46,691 nt of DNA from contig JAKLLE010000025.1 in the NCBI GenBank assembly GCA_023150295.1, forward strand, positions 1 to 46,691, written 5' to 3'. A program made the translations under genes and the position numbers. Below, one piece after another: positions 20,324 to 31,679 of this stretch (positions within the stretch are counted from its first letter, which is position 1; each line of letters opens with the position of its first letter). This stretch comes from Giesbergeria sp. GTDB taxonomy: Bacteria > Pseudomonadota > Gammaproteobacteria > Burkholderiales > Burkholderiaceae_C. The notes beneath the pieces are model-generated. The model made no database searches and was not told the DNA's origin. It saw only the letters and a list, made by a program, of their open reading frames with translations.

Positions 20324-23300
20324 ATGTTTGTTCATTTGCGCCTGCACACCGAATTCTCCGTGGTGGACGGAGTCAACCGGATTGACGAGGTGGTGGCCAG
20401 TGCCGCAGCGGACGGTCAGCCCGCCCTGGCCATCTCCGATTTCAACAACCTCTTTGGCGCCATCAAGTTTTACAAGGCAGCCCGCGGCAAGGGTGTCAAA
20501 CCGGTGCTGGGCGCCGAAATTGTGATCGAAGGCGAGGGCGGTCTTCCGACCGCGCGCCTGGTGCTGCTGGTGCAGGACAGCCAGGGCTACCTCAACCTGT
20601 CCGAGTTGCTGGCGCGCGCCTGGACGCGCAATGCCGCCAAGGGCCAGGCGCTGTGCACCTGGGCCTGGCTGGAGGAGCTTTCGCACGGCCTGATTGTCCT
20701 CTCCGGCGCCCAGGCTGGGCCGGTGGGCCAGGCACTGATGCGCGGCGATGAGGCGGGTGCCGCAGACCTTGCGTTGCGGCTGGCGGGCATCTTCCCGCAC
20801 CGCTTCTACCTGGAGATACAGCGTGCCGGACGCCCCGAGGACGAGCCCCATGTGGCTGCGGCGGTGGGGCTGGCGGCGCGCTTGAGTCTGCCGGTGGTGG
20901 CCACCCACCCGGTGCAGTTTGCGACCGCAGAGGATTTCGAAGCGCACGAAGCGCGTGTCTGCATTGCCGAAGGCGAAATTCTGGCCAACCCCCGCCGGGT
21001 GCGCCGCTTCACGCGCGAGCAGTATTTCAAGACCAGCGCACAGATGCAGGCCTTGTTTGCCGATCTGCCCTCGGCCCTGGCCAACACGGTGGAAATCGCC
21101 AAGCGCTGCAACCTGACCCTGGTGCTGGGCAAGCCGCAGTTGCCCAATTTCCCCATTCCGGCGGGCATGACGATTGAGGAGTTCTTCCGCAAGGTCTCAA
21201 ACGACGGTTTGGAAGAGCGCCTGCAGCACCTGTACCCCGATGCCGCCGAGCGTGACCGCCAACGCCCGCGCTACATGGAGCGGCTGGAGTTCGAGCTGGG
21301 CACCATTCTCAAGATGGGCTTCCCCGGCTACTTTCTCATCGTGGGCGACTTCATCCAGTGGGCCAAGAACAATGGCTGCCCCGTAGGGCCGGGGCGCGGT
21401 TCGGGCGCGGGCTCGCTGGTGGCGTATGCGCTCAAGATCACCGACCTGGACCCGCTGCAGTACAACCTGCTGTTCGAGCGCTTTCTGAATCCCGAGCGGG
21501 TTTCCATGCCCGACTTCGACATCGACTTCTGCCAGGCCAACCGCGACCGGGTGATCGATTACGTGAAGGAAAAATACGGCAAGGACGCCGTGAGCCAGAT
21601 TGCCACCTTCGGCACCATGGCAGCCAAGGCCGCCATCCGCGACGTGGGCCGGGTGATGGACCTGAGCTACACGTTTTGTGATGGCATCTCCAAGCTGGTA
21701 CCGGCCAAGCCCGGCCAGACCTACACCCTGGCCTACCCGCCCGAGACCAAGAAGGAAGGCGACAAGAACAACTACGCGCTGGAGCTTGAACCGATGCTCT
21801 ACGAACGCGTGCGCAAGGAAGAAGACGTGCGCACCGTCATCGAGATGGCGCAAAAGCTCGAAGGCATGACGCGCAACATCGGTATGCACGCGGGCGGCGT
21901 GCTGATTGCGCCGGGCAAGCTCACCGACTTTTGCCCGCTGTACCAGCAGCCGGGCAGCGAGTCGGCCGTGAGCCAGTACGACAAGGACGACGTCGAGGCC
22001 ATCGGCCTGGTGAAGTTCGACTTTCTGGGCCTGGCCACGCTCACCATCTTGGAGATCGCCAAGGAGTTCATCGTCCAGCGCCACAAGGGCCAGGAGCACT
22101 TTGCGTTCGAGAACATCCCACTGGACGACGGCCCCACTTATCGGCTTTTCTCCGAGGGCAAGACTGAAGCCGTGTTCCAGTTTGAAAGCCGGGGCATGCA
22201 GGGCATGCTCAAGGAAGCGCGCCCCAGTCGGCTGGAAGACCTGATTGCGCTGAACGCCCTGTACCGCCCCGGTCCCATGGACCTGATTCCCAGCTTTGTG
22301 GCGCGCAAGCATGGCAAGGAAGTGGTGGAGTACCCCCACCCGCTGGTCGAGCCCGTGCTGGCCGAAACCTACGGCATCATGGTCTACCAGGAGCAGGTGA
22401 TGCAGACCGCCCAGGTGCTGGGCGGCTACAGCCTGGGCGGCGCCGACATGCTGCGCCGAGCCATGGGCAAGAAAAAGGCCGAGGAGATGGCCGAGCACCG
22501 GGCCATCTTCCGCAAGGGTGCCGCAGAAAAAGGCATTGGCCAGGAGAAGGCCGACGAGGTGTTCGACCTGATGGAGAAGTTCGCGGGCTACGGCTTCAAC
22601 AAGTCGCACGCCGCCGCGTACTCGCTGCTGGCCTACCACACCGGCTGGCTCAAGGTGCACTACACAGCCGAGTTCTTCTGCGCCAACATGACCGTGGAAA
22701 TGGACGACACCGACAAGCTCAAGGTGTTGTACGAAGACGCCACCAAGCACTTTGGCATGCAGTTCGAGCCGCCGGACATCAACCGTGGCCGGTACCGCTT
22801 CGAGCCCGTGAGCGACACGGTGATTCGCTATGGTCTGGGCGCCGTCAAGGGTACGGGGCAGCAGGCCATCGAAGCCATTGTGGCTGCGCGCGAAGGGCAG
22901 GGCGAGGGCCCCAGGGGCAGTGAGCGCGGGCCGTTCACCAGCCTGTTCGACTTCTGTGTGCGCGTGGACCGGGGGCGCATCAACAAGCGCACGGTCGATG
23001 CACTGATCAAGGCCGGGGCGTTTGACGGCCTGCACCGCAACCGTGCAGCACTGTCCGCGTCCATCGACCGGGCCTTCGACTACGCCTCGGCCCAGCATTC
23101 CAACGCCAACCAGGGCGGTCTGTTCGACATGATGGGCGACGACGCCCAGGGTTCCAGCACCCAGGAGCCCGACCTGACCGAAGTGCCGCCCTGGGGCGTG
23201 CGCGAGCAGCTCATGCAGGAAAAAACCGCGCTGGGCTTTTACCTTTCGGGTCACTTGTTTGACGAGGCGGCGCGGGAGCTGGCCAGCTTTGTGCGTACCC

Positions 23301-23860
23301 GCATTGCCGACCTGGTGGACACCCGTGAAACGCAAACTGTGGCAGGCATCGTGTGCGACTTTCGCGTGGTCAATGGCCAGCGCGGGCGCCAGGGGATTTT
23401 TGTGCTGGAGGACGGTGCCGCCCGCGTCGAGGCCTCGGCCAGCGATGCCGTGGTGCAGGCGCACCGCGACCTGCTCAAGGACGACGAACTTGTGGTCGTG
23501 ACCGGCCGCCTGCAGCCGGGGCGCAATGGCTTTGAGGCACGTTTCATCGTCCAGCAGGTGTACGACCTGGCGGGCGGGCGCTGCCGCTTCGGCAAATACC
23601 TGCGCGTGGCGGTGGGCCATCCGCCGCCCGATGTGGCGCGGCTGCTGCGCGAACATCCGCCGCGAAAGGAATCCACCGAGCACGGCGAACTGCAGCATGG
23701 TCTGCGTGTGCGCCTGGGAGTGCGCTGCACACAGGACGGCGACAGCGCCTGCGCCGAGCTGCAACTCGGTGAGGCCTTCCGCACCTACCCCACCGACGCC
23801 GCATTGGCCGCCTGGCGTGCCCAGGCGGGCGGCGGCGATGTTTCCGTGGTCTACGAATGA
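20324..23860 (+). CDS. dnaE: DNA polymerase III alpha subunit
   Basis: This is the catalytic subunit of the replicative polymerase. The 1178 residues contain the N-terminal PHP domain (HLRLHTEFS, ALAISDFNNL, ATHPVQF), the polymerase core with VGPGRGSGAGSLVAYAL and the catalytic aspartates in PDFDIDF and KFDFLGL, a helix-hairpin-helix and an OB-fold region near 1000-1080. Start ATG 20324 matches the family N-terminus MFVHLRLH. No Shine-Dalgarno is visible and a TACAAT hexamer ends 6 nt before the ATG, which raises the possibility of a leaderless message. It is divergent from bamD. Confidence 0.97.
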   Translation: MFVHLRLHTEFSVVDGVNRIDEVVASAAADGQPALAISDFNNLFGAIKFYKAARGKGVKPVLGAEIVIEGEGGLPTARLVLLVQDSQGYLNLSELLARAWTRNAAKGQALCTWAWLEELSHGLIVLSGAQAGPVGQALMRGDEAGAADLALRLAGIFPHRFYLEIQRAGRPEDEPHVAAAVGLAARLSLPVVATHPVQFATAEDFEAHEARVCIAEGEILANPRRVRRFTREQYFKTSAQMQALFADLPSALANTVEIAKRCNLTLVLGKPQLPNFPIPAGMTIEEFFRKVSNDGLEERLQHLYPDAAERDRQRPRYMERLEFELGTILKMGFPGYFLIVGDFIQWAKNNGCPVGPGRGSGAGSLVAYALKITDLDPLQYNLLFERFLNPERVSMPDFDIDFCQANRDRVIDYVKEKYGKDAVSQIATFGTMAAKAAIRDVGRVMDLSYTFCDGISKLVPAKPGQTYTLAYPPETKKEGDKNNYALELEPMLYERVRKEEDVRTVIEMAQKLEGMTRNIGMHAGGVLIAPGKLTDFCPLYQQPGSESAVSQYDKDDVEAIGLVKFDFLGLATLTILEIAKEFIVQRHKGQEHFAFENIPLDDGPTYRLFSEGKTEAVFQFESRGMQGMLKEARPSRLEDLIALNALYRPGPMDLIPSFVARKHGKEVVEYPHPLVEPVLAETYGIMVYQEQVMQTAQVLGGYSLGGADMLRRAMGKKKAEEMAEHRAIFRKGAAEKGIGQEKADEVFDLMEKFAGYGFNKSHAAAYSLLAYHTGWLKVHYTAEFFCANMTVEMDDTDKLKVLYEDATKHFGMQFEPPDINRGRYRFEPVSDTVIRYGLGAVKGTGQQAIEAIVAAREGQGEGPRGSERGPFTSLFDFCVRVDRGRINKRTVDALIKAGAFDGLHRNRAALSASIDRAFDYASAQHSNANQGGLFDMMGDDAQGSSTQEPDLTEVPPWGVREQLMQEKTALGFYLSGHLFDEAARELASFVRTRIADLVDTRETQTVAGIVCDFRVVNGQRGRQGIFVLEDGAARVEASASDAVVQAHRDLLKDDELVVVTGRLQPGRNGFEARFIVQQVYDLAGGRCRFGKYLRVAVGHPPPDVARLLREHPPRKESTEHGELQHGLRVRLGVRCTQDGDSACAELQLGEAFRTYPTDAALAAWRAQAGGGDVSVVYE

Positions 23861-23950
23861 CCCGGTGAAGCCCCAAGACCTTGAAATAGACCTGAATGGT
23901 CAAATTTCTTGGCCCTGCAACTGCAGTTTCTGCTCGCTAGAATGAAATCC

Positions 23951-24310
23951 ATGGCAACCAAACCACCTTCTCCCCCTCCCGGGCCGGTCGTCAAGCCGCC
24001 CGTGCCGGACGACGGCGGTTCGGTCGTGCTCGAACGGGTGCCGCAAAAGGTCAAACCCCCGCAGATGTACCAGGTGCTGATGCTCAACGACGACTACACC
24101 CCCATGGAGTTTGTCGTGGTGGTACTGCAGGAGTTTTTCCACAAGGACCGCGAAACCGCCACACAGATCATGCTCAAGATCCACCTGGACGGTCGGGGTG
24201 TCTGCGGGGTGTACCCGCACGACATCGCACTGACCAAGGTGCATCTGGTGTTGGATGCCGCCAACCAGGCGGGCCATCCCCTGCAATGCGTGTGCGAGCC
24301 GGTTGAATAA
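23951..24310 (+). CDS. clpS: ATP-dependent Clp protease adaptor ClpS
   Basis: ClpS binds N-degron substrates and delivers them to ClpA-ClpP. The 119 residues have a flexible Pro-rich N-terminal tail (about 1-35), then the conserved core with [17 protein letters not shown] and the Met/His-containing substrate pocket, and CVCEPVE at the end. Start ATG 23951 is used; an in-frame ATG at 23942 adds three residues. No Shine-Dalgarno is present, and a TAGAAT -10-like hexamer ends 7 nt before the ATG. clpA follows after 59 bp and encodes its partner. Confidence 0.95.
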   Translation: MATKPPSPPPGPVVKPPVPDDGGSVVLERVPQKVKPPQMYQVLMLNDDYTPMEFVVVVLQEFFHKDRETATQIMLKIHLDGRGVCGVYPHDIALTKVHLVLDAANQAGHPLQCVCEPVE

Positions 24311-24369
24311 AGGCCGCTTCGCCCCGAACTACCCCCTTATCCCTGACCTGCAAGCACAAAGGAGTTCAC

Positions 24370-26721
<2,352 letters not shown>

Positions 26722-26741
26722 CACCGCCCGACGTTTCCTGC

Positions 26742-26774
26742 GCCCCCACGGCCCTGCCCTGGGGGCTTTTCTTT
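26742..26774 (+). terminator. Rho-independent terminator of clpS-clpA
   Basis: GCCCCCA (26742-26748) pairs perfectly with TGGGGGC (26760-26766) over an 11-nt loop and is followed by TTTTCTTT. It lies 21 nt after the clpA stop. Confidence 0.85.
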
Positions 26775-26795
26775 GATGTGGGTCATACCGGCTTT

Positions 26796-26850
26796 GCTAT
26801 CAAAATAATAGCTAGTGGCGCTTGATTGACGGGCGCTTTAGCTGATTTTG
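26796..26850. repeat. Palindromic repeat copy b
   Basis: GCTATCAAAATAATAGCTAG begins this copy, continuing through a GGCGC...GCGC pair of arms to AGCTGATTTTG. It has the same AT-rich ends and AGCGC-like arms as the copies near 14651, 32521, 35721 and 42091. It lies between the clpA terminator and the lipoprotein gene. Confidence 0.7.
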
Positions 26851-26954
26851 TTCATTGCTTGGTGTGAAACGTTTTTGCACAATTTCACGGATTGGTGCAG
26901 GCGTGCGCAGGGGCCTGGTTGCGGCACACTGCGCATTTGCTCAGGAGTACCACC

Positions 26955-28073
26955 GTGACGCGAATTCCTCCATCCACCTTCGTTCAGCGCCTGTGCAGCC
27001 GGGGCGGTCGTCTTGTCTTGCTGTGCCTGGGCGCTGCGGTGGTGGCTTGTGGCGGTGACGGTGGCGGTGGCGGTGCGGATGGGCAAGCGCCCGATCCGGT
27101 GGTTCCCGCGCCTGCCACACCCAGCAATCCGCCTGGGGGAGCCCCAGGCAACGGCACCTATGGCAACCTGAGCGCAGCGGCACTGGGGGTGGGTGCATCT
27201 CTCAACGGCGCGTTGCCGTTTCCAGCCAGCAACGCCTGGAACACCAACATCAGCGCCCAGCCGGTCGATCCGAACTCCGACGCGCTGATCGCCAGCATCG
27301 GCCTGGACCGGGGACTGCACCCCGACTTTGGTGCCGGGCGGTACGAGGGGCAGCCCATCGGCATTCCGTACATGGTGGTGGCGGGCACCCAGGCGCGGGT
27401 GGCCATGCAGTTCACCGACTACGCTTCGGAGAGCGACCCGGGGCCCTATCCGTTTCCGCCCAATGCGCCCATCGAGGGCGGGCCGGGCAGCACGGGCGAC
27501 CGCCATGTGATCGTCATTGACCGCGACAACCACCGGCTGTACGAAACCGCCAACAGCTACCCCCAGCCCGACGGCAGCTGGCGTGCATCGGGGGGCGCGG
27601 TGTTCCACCTCGACAGCAACAATGTGCGCCCCACGGCGCAACCGCGCTGGACCAGTGCCGACGCAGCGGGCCTGCCCATCTTCCCTGGGCTGGTGCGCTA
27701 CGACGAGGCGTCGCTGGGCCCGGGCGGCATCCGCCATGCGCTGCGCTTTACGGTGAGCCGAACACGCCGCGCCTATGTGCCGCCGGCCACGCACTGGGCG
27801 TCGAGCAACACCAGTCCCGACCTGCCACCCATGGGCATGCGCGTGCGGCTCAAGGCCAGCTATGCCATTCCTGCGGGTTTTTCCAGCGAAACCCGCGCCA
27901 TTCTCACGGCCCTGCAGACCTACGGAATGATGGTGGCCGACAACGGCTCCAACTGGTACCTCAGTGGCGCACCGGATGAGCGCTGGAACAACGACCGCCT
28001 GGTGTCCGAGCTGCGCCAGGTGGCGGGTCGCAACTTCGAGGTGGTGCGCATGGACGGGTTGGTACTGCCGTAG
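26955..28073 (+). CDS. Predicted lipoprotein of unknown function
   Basis: I do not recognise a characterised family. The GTG at 26955 is favoured by TCAGGAG seven nt upstream; it gives 372 residues with a short basic N-terminus, a hydrophobic stretch (LVLLCLGAAVV) and the lipobox VVAC, followed by a Gly-rich tether GGDGGGGG. The mature part is acidic to neutral, rich in Pro, Gly and aromatic residues, and contains FPASNAWN, GIPYMVV, DRHVIVIDRDNHRLYE and WYLSGAPDERWN. It looks like a secreted globular domain, perhaps acting on the cell envelope or a polysaccharide, but nothing in it proves an activity. It stands alone between clpA and the convergent glnD. Confidence 0.75.
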   Translation: MTRIPPSTFVQRLCSRGGRLVLLCLGAAVVACGGDGGGGGADGQAPDPVVPAPATPSNPPGGAPGNGTYGNLSAAALGVGASLNGALPFPASNAWNTNISAQPVDPNSDALIASIGLDRGLHPDFGAGRYEGQPIGIPYMVVAGTQARVAMQFTDYASESDPGPYPFPPNAPIEGGPGSTGDRHVIVIDRDNHRLYETANSYPQPDGSWRASGGAVFHLDSNNVRPTAQPRWTSADAAGLPIFPGLVRYDEASLGPGGIRHALRFTVSRTRRAYVPPATHWASSNTSPDLPPMGMRVRLKASYAIPAGFSSETRAILTALQTYGMMVADNGSNWYLSGAPDERWNNDRLVSELRQVAGRNFEVVRMDGLVLP

Positions 28074-28088
28074 CGCAGCCCCCGCGCA

Positions 28089-30674
28089 TCACTCCGCCAG
28101 CGCCTCCAGCACCTCGGTCTCGATCTGGATCTGGCGCTGGTTGTTCTGCAGTTCCGGGCCTTGTACCAAGAAGGTGTCTTCCACACGCTCGCCCAGCGTG
28201 CTGACCTTGGCCAGTTGCACGCTCAGCCCGTGCCGGGCCAGCACGCGCGCCACGAGGTAGAGCAGGCCGGCGCGGTCGCTGGCCGAGATGCCCAGCAGCC
28301 AGCGCTGGGCTTTTTCATCGGGGCGCAGCGTTACGCGTGGGGTGATGGGGAAGCTTTTCACGCGGCGTGACACACGCTTGCGCCCCGGCTCGGGCAGCGG
28401 GCCGCCCTGCACGATGGCGTGGCTGAGGTCGTTCTCCACCATGTGCGTGAGTTCGCGGTAGTGGCCTTGCAGCGTGGCGCTGACGACCTGGAAGGTGTCC
28501 AGCGCGTAGCCGTTGTGTGCCGTGTGCACGCGGGCATCGAGAATGGAGAAGCCCGCGCGGTCGAAGTAGCCGCAGATGCGCGCGAACAGGTCGCTCTGGT
28601 CGGGGGCGTACACCAGCACCTGCAGCCCGTCGCCCGCCAGCGACTGGCGGGCGCGCACCACGGGCTGTTGGGTGCCCACGTGGCGCGAGAGGTGGCGCGT
28701 GTGCCAGGCAATGTCGGCCGCCTCGTGGCGCATGAAGTAGCTCACGTCCAGTGTGTCCCAGAGCTTTTTTTGTGCCTCGAAGGGCAGGGCGCTCAGGGCC
28801 AGCAGCACCAGGGCTTCGCGCTTGCGGGCTTCGACGATGGCCTGCGCGTCGGGCGCGCGCCCGCCCAGCACGCGCAGGGTGGCGCGGTACAGGTCCTCCA
28901 GCAGCTTGCCCTTCCAGGCATTCCACACCTTGGGGCTGGTGCCCCGGATGTCGGCCACGGTGAGCAAGTACAGCGCGGTGAGGTAGCGCTCATTGCCCAC
29001 GCGTTGGGCAAAGGCGGTGATGACGTCGGGGTCGGACAGATCCTGCTTCTGGGCCACCTGGCTCATGGTGAGGTGCTCGCGCACCAGGAATTCGATGAGC
29101 CTGGCATCCTCGCGCTCCACGCCGTGCTGACGGCAGAAGCGCCTGGCCTCCACACCGCCAATCTGCGAGTGGTCGCCGCCGCGGCCCTTGCCGATGTCGT
29201 GGAACAGCGCGGCCACGAACAGCAGCCAGGGCTTGTCCCAGCCGCCCGCGAGCTGCGAGCAGAACGGGTACTCATGCGCATGCTCGGCAATGAAGAAGCG
29301 CCGCACGTTGCGCAGCACCATGAGGATGTGCTGGTCCACCGTGTAGGCGTGGAACAGGTCGTGCTGCATCTGCCCCACGATGCGCCGGAACGGCCACAGG
29401 TAGCGCCCGAGCACCGAGGTCTGGTTCATCAGCCGCATGGCGTGCGTGATGCCCGAGGGCTGCTGCAGGATGCGCAGGAAGGCCGAGCGGTTCACCGGGT
29501 CGCGCCGGAAGGCAGCGTCCATCACGCCGCGTGCGTTGTACAGCGCGCGCAGCGTGCGCGCCGAGAGGTTCTGCAGCCCGGTGGAGCTTTGGTAGAGCAG
29601 GAAGGTTTCGAGGATGGCGTGCGGGTCGCGCTGGTACAGGTCGTCGCTGGCCACCTCGATCAGACCGTTCTTGTCCAGAAAGCGCGCGTTGATGGGCTGG
29701 GGCGCCTGCGTGGGCGGGTTCAGGCGTTCTTCGATGTTGAGCAACAGGATCTGGCTCAGTTGCGTGACCGCCTTGGCCGCCCAGTAGTAGCGCCGCATCA
29801 GCGTCTCGCTGGCGCGCAGCGGAAAGCGCGCGCCCTCGGGGGTTTGCGAGCGGTAGCCAAAGGATTCGGCCACGGCGGTCTGCAGGTCGAACACCAGCCG
29901 GTCTTCGCGTCGCCCGGCCATGGCGTGCAGGCGTGCGCGGATGAGAAACAGCAGTGCCTCGTTGCGCTGGATCTGGCGCACCTCGTACGGTGTGGCCAGT
30001 CCGCTGTGGGCCAGTTCGTCCCAGCGCTTGCCCAGGCCGGCGGCGCGCGCCACCCATAGGATCAGGTGCAGGTCGCGCAGGCCACCGGGCGATTCCTTGC
30101 AGTTGGGCTCGAGCGCGTAAGGGGTGTTTTCGTGTTTGGTGTGGCGCTGGCGCATCTCCAGCGTCTTGGCCACCAGAAAGGCGTGCGGGTCGAGCTGCGC
30201 ACCAAATTGGTGCTCAAAGCGTGCAAACAGGGCGGCGTCGCCGCAAATGCGCCGTGCTTCGAGCAGTGAGGTCTGCACCGTCACATCATTGGCGGCTTCG
30301 CTCAGGCATTCTTCCACGCTGCGCACGCTGGAGCCGATCTCCAGCCCGGCATCCCAGCAACTGCGGATGAAGGCCTCCACCTGCTCGCGCACCGTGTCCG
30401 GTGCGGGCAGGTCGGTGGGCAGCAGCACCAGCACATCGATGTCGGAGTGCGGAAACAACTGCTCGCGCCCAAAGCCGCCCACGGCGGCCAGGGTCAGGCC
30501 GGGCGGCAGACCGGCGCGCTGCCACAGGGTGGTGAGCAACCCGTCGGCCAGTCGCGAGAACTTGCGCAGCAGCACATGGATGCCACGGGTCGATGCGCCC
30601 TCGGCCTGCAGGCTGGCCAGCAGGGCGGCTTTGTGTTGGCGGTAGGCGTCGCGCAGGGCTTGGAGTTCGGTCAT
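28089..30674 (-). CDS. glnD: [Protein-PII] uridylyltransferase/uridylyl-removing enzyme
   Basis: GlnD senses glutamine and adds or removes UMP on PII proteins, controlling nitrogen assimilation. The 861 residues have a nucleotidyltransferase domain with [20 protein letters not shown] (66-85), a central HD hydrolase domain with [13 protein letters not shown] and two C-terminal ACT domains (about 690-860) that bind glutamine. Length and order are normal. Start ATG 30674 gives the family N-terminus; the longer frame to 30812 overlaps map. It follows map after 35 bp in the same direction, as in related bacteria, so the two may share a transcript. Confidence 0.97.
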   Translation of the reverse strand: MTELQALRDAYRQHKAALLASLQAEGASTRGIHVLLRKFSRLADGLLTTLWQRAGLPPGLTLAAVGGFGREQLFPHSDIDVLVLLPTDLPAPDTVREQVEAFIRSCWDAGLEIGSSVRSVEECLSEAANDVTVQTSLLEARRICGDAALFARFEHQFGAQLDPHAFLVAKTLEMRQRHTKHENTPYALEPNCKESPGGLRDLHLILWVARAAGLGKRWDELAHSGLATPYEVRQIQRNEALLFLIRARLHAMAGRREDRLVFDLQTAVAESFGYRSQTPEGARFPLRASETLMRRYYWAAKAVTQLSQILLLNIEERLNPPTQAPQPINARFLDKNGLIEVASDDLYQRDPHAILETFLLYQSSTGLQNLSARTLRALYNARGVMDAAFRRDPVNRSAFLRILQQPSGITHAMRLMNQTSVLGRYLWPFRRIVGQMQHDLFHAYTVDQHILMVLRNVRRFFIAEHAHEYPFCSQLAGGWDKPWLLFVAALFHDIGKGRGGDHSQIGGVEARRFCRQHGVEREDARLIEFLVREHLTMSQVAQKQDLSDPDVITAFAQRVGNERYLTALYLLTVADIRGTSPKVWNAWKGKLLEDLYRATLRVLGGRAPDAQAIVEARKREALVLLALSALPFEAQKKLWDTLDVSYFMRHEAADIAWHTRHLSRHVGTQQPVVRARQSLAGDGLQVLVYAPDQSDLFARICGYFDRAGFSILDARVHTAHNGYALDTFQVVSATLQGHYRELTHMVENDLSHAIVQGGPLPEPGRKRVSRRVKSFPITPRVTLRPDEKAQRWLLGISASDRAGLLYLVARVLARHGLSVQLAKVSTLGERVEDTFLVQGPELQNNQRQIQIETEVLEALAE

Positions 30675-30709
30675 GGCGTCACCCCATGCAAGAAGCGTGC
30701 GCGCGAATC

Positions 30710-31525
30710 TTAGGTCGCTGTGGCTGTAACGAAGGAGGGGAGTGCAGGCGAGCCCTCGGAAAGCGTCATCACCTCGTAGCCCGTGGGCGTGACCAGCACC
30801 GTGTGCTCCCACTGGGCCGACAGGCTGTGGTCCTTGGTGACGATGGTCCAGCCGTCATTGCCCAGCTCCTTGATGTCACGGCGCCCGGCGTTGATCATGG
30901 GCTCGATGGTGAACACCATGCCCGGCTTGAGCTCTTCGAGCGTGCCGGGGCGGCCGTAGTGCAGCACCTGCGGTTCTTCGTGGAAGTTCTTGCCGATGCC
31001 ATGGCCGCAGAATTCGCGCACGATGGAAAAACCGTGCCCTTCAGCGAACTTCTGGATCGCATGGCCAATGTCGCCAAGGCGTGCGCCGGGCCTGACCTGC
31101 ACGATACCGTGCCACATGGCCTCGAAGGTGATGGCGCACAGGCGCTTGGCGGCGATGGAACATTCGCCGATCAGGTACATGCGGCTGTTGTCGCCGTACC
31201 AGCCCTCGTCGGTGATGACGGTGACGTCCACGTTGACGATGTCGCCTTTCTTGAGCGGCTTGTCGTTGGGAATGCCATGGCACACCACATGGTTGACCGA
31301 GGTGCACAGCGAGGCCGGGTAGGCCGGGTAGCCCGGCGGCTGGTAGCCAATGGTGGCCGAGCGCGTGCCCTGGCGGGCCATGCACTCGGCGCCCAGGCGG
31401 TCGATCTCAGCGGTGGTGATGCCCGGCTTGATGTGCGGGGCGATGTAGTCCAGAACTTCCGAGGCGAGGCGGCAGGCCTTGCGCATGCCAGCGATGCCCT
31501 CGGCGTCTTTGATGGTGATGCTCAT
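30710..31525 (-). CDS. map: Methionine aminopeptidase, type I
   Basis: The enzyme removes the initiator Met after deformylation. The 271 residues contain the type I signature with metal ligands in [18 protein letters not shown] (two Asp), FCGHGIG (His), FTIEPM (Glu) and WEHTVLV (Glu), plus NHVVCHGIP. Length is normal. A GATAAT -10-like hexamer (31534-31539, minus strand) ends only 8 nt before the ATG and no ribosome site is visible, so the message may have almost no leader. It is divergent from purL. Confidence 0.97.
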   Translation of the reverse strand: MSITIKDAEGIAGMRKACRLASEVLDYIAPHIKPGITTAEIDRLGAECMARQGTRSATIGYQPPGYPAYPASLCTSVNHVVCHGIPNDKPLKKGDIVNVDVTVITDEGWYGDNSRMYLIGECSIAAKRLCAITFEAMWHGIVQVRPGARLGDIGHAIQKFAEGHGFSIVREFCGHGIGKNFHEEPQVLHYGRPGTLEELKPGMVFTIEPMINAGRRDIKELGNDGWTIVTKDHSLSAQWEHTVLVTPTGYEVMTLSEGSPALPSFVTATAT

Positions 31526-31593
31526 GCGACCGGATTATCCCATCGGCCCGTGCGATACGCTGGTGTCGGCCCCAAGCCCTTCGCACCGCCCGG

Positions 31594-31599
31594 TAAAAT
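31594..31599 (+). promoter_or_regulatory. -10-like element upstream of purL
   Basis: TAAAAT in the context CCGGTAAAATCGCGGG resembles the -10 hexamers common in this group. No convincing -35 is seen. It would start transcription near 31606, ahead of the candidate GTG starts at 31611 and 31680. Confidence 0.4.
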
Positions 31600-31679
31600 C
31601 GCGGGTTCCCGTGGCAACGCCGCAAAACCGCCTGCCTGCAGGCGCCTCCTCTCCCACACCACCCACCCAGGCCGTCAAA

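Noticed and set aside
23881-23914. TTGAAA or TTGGCC as a -35 for clpS
   Set aside because: The spacing to the TAGAAT box is far outside 16-18 bp, so no complete promoter could be assigned.
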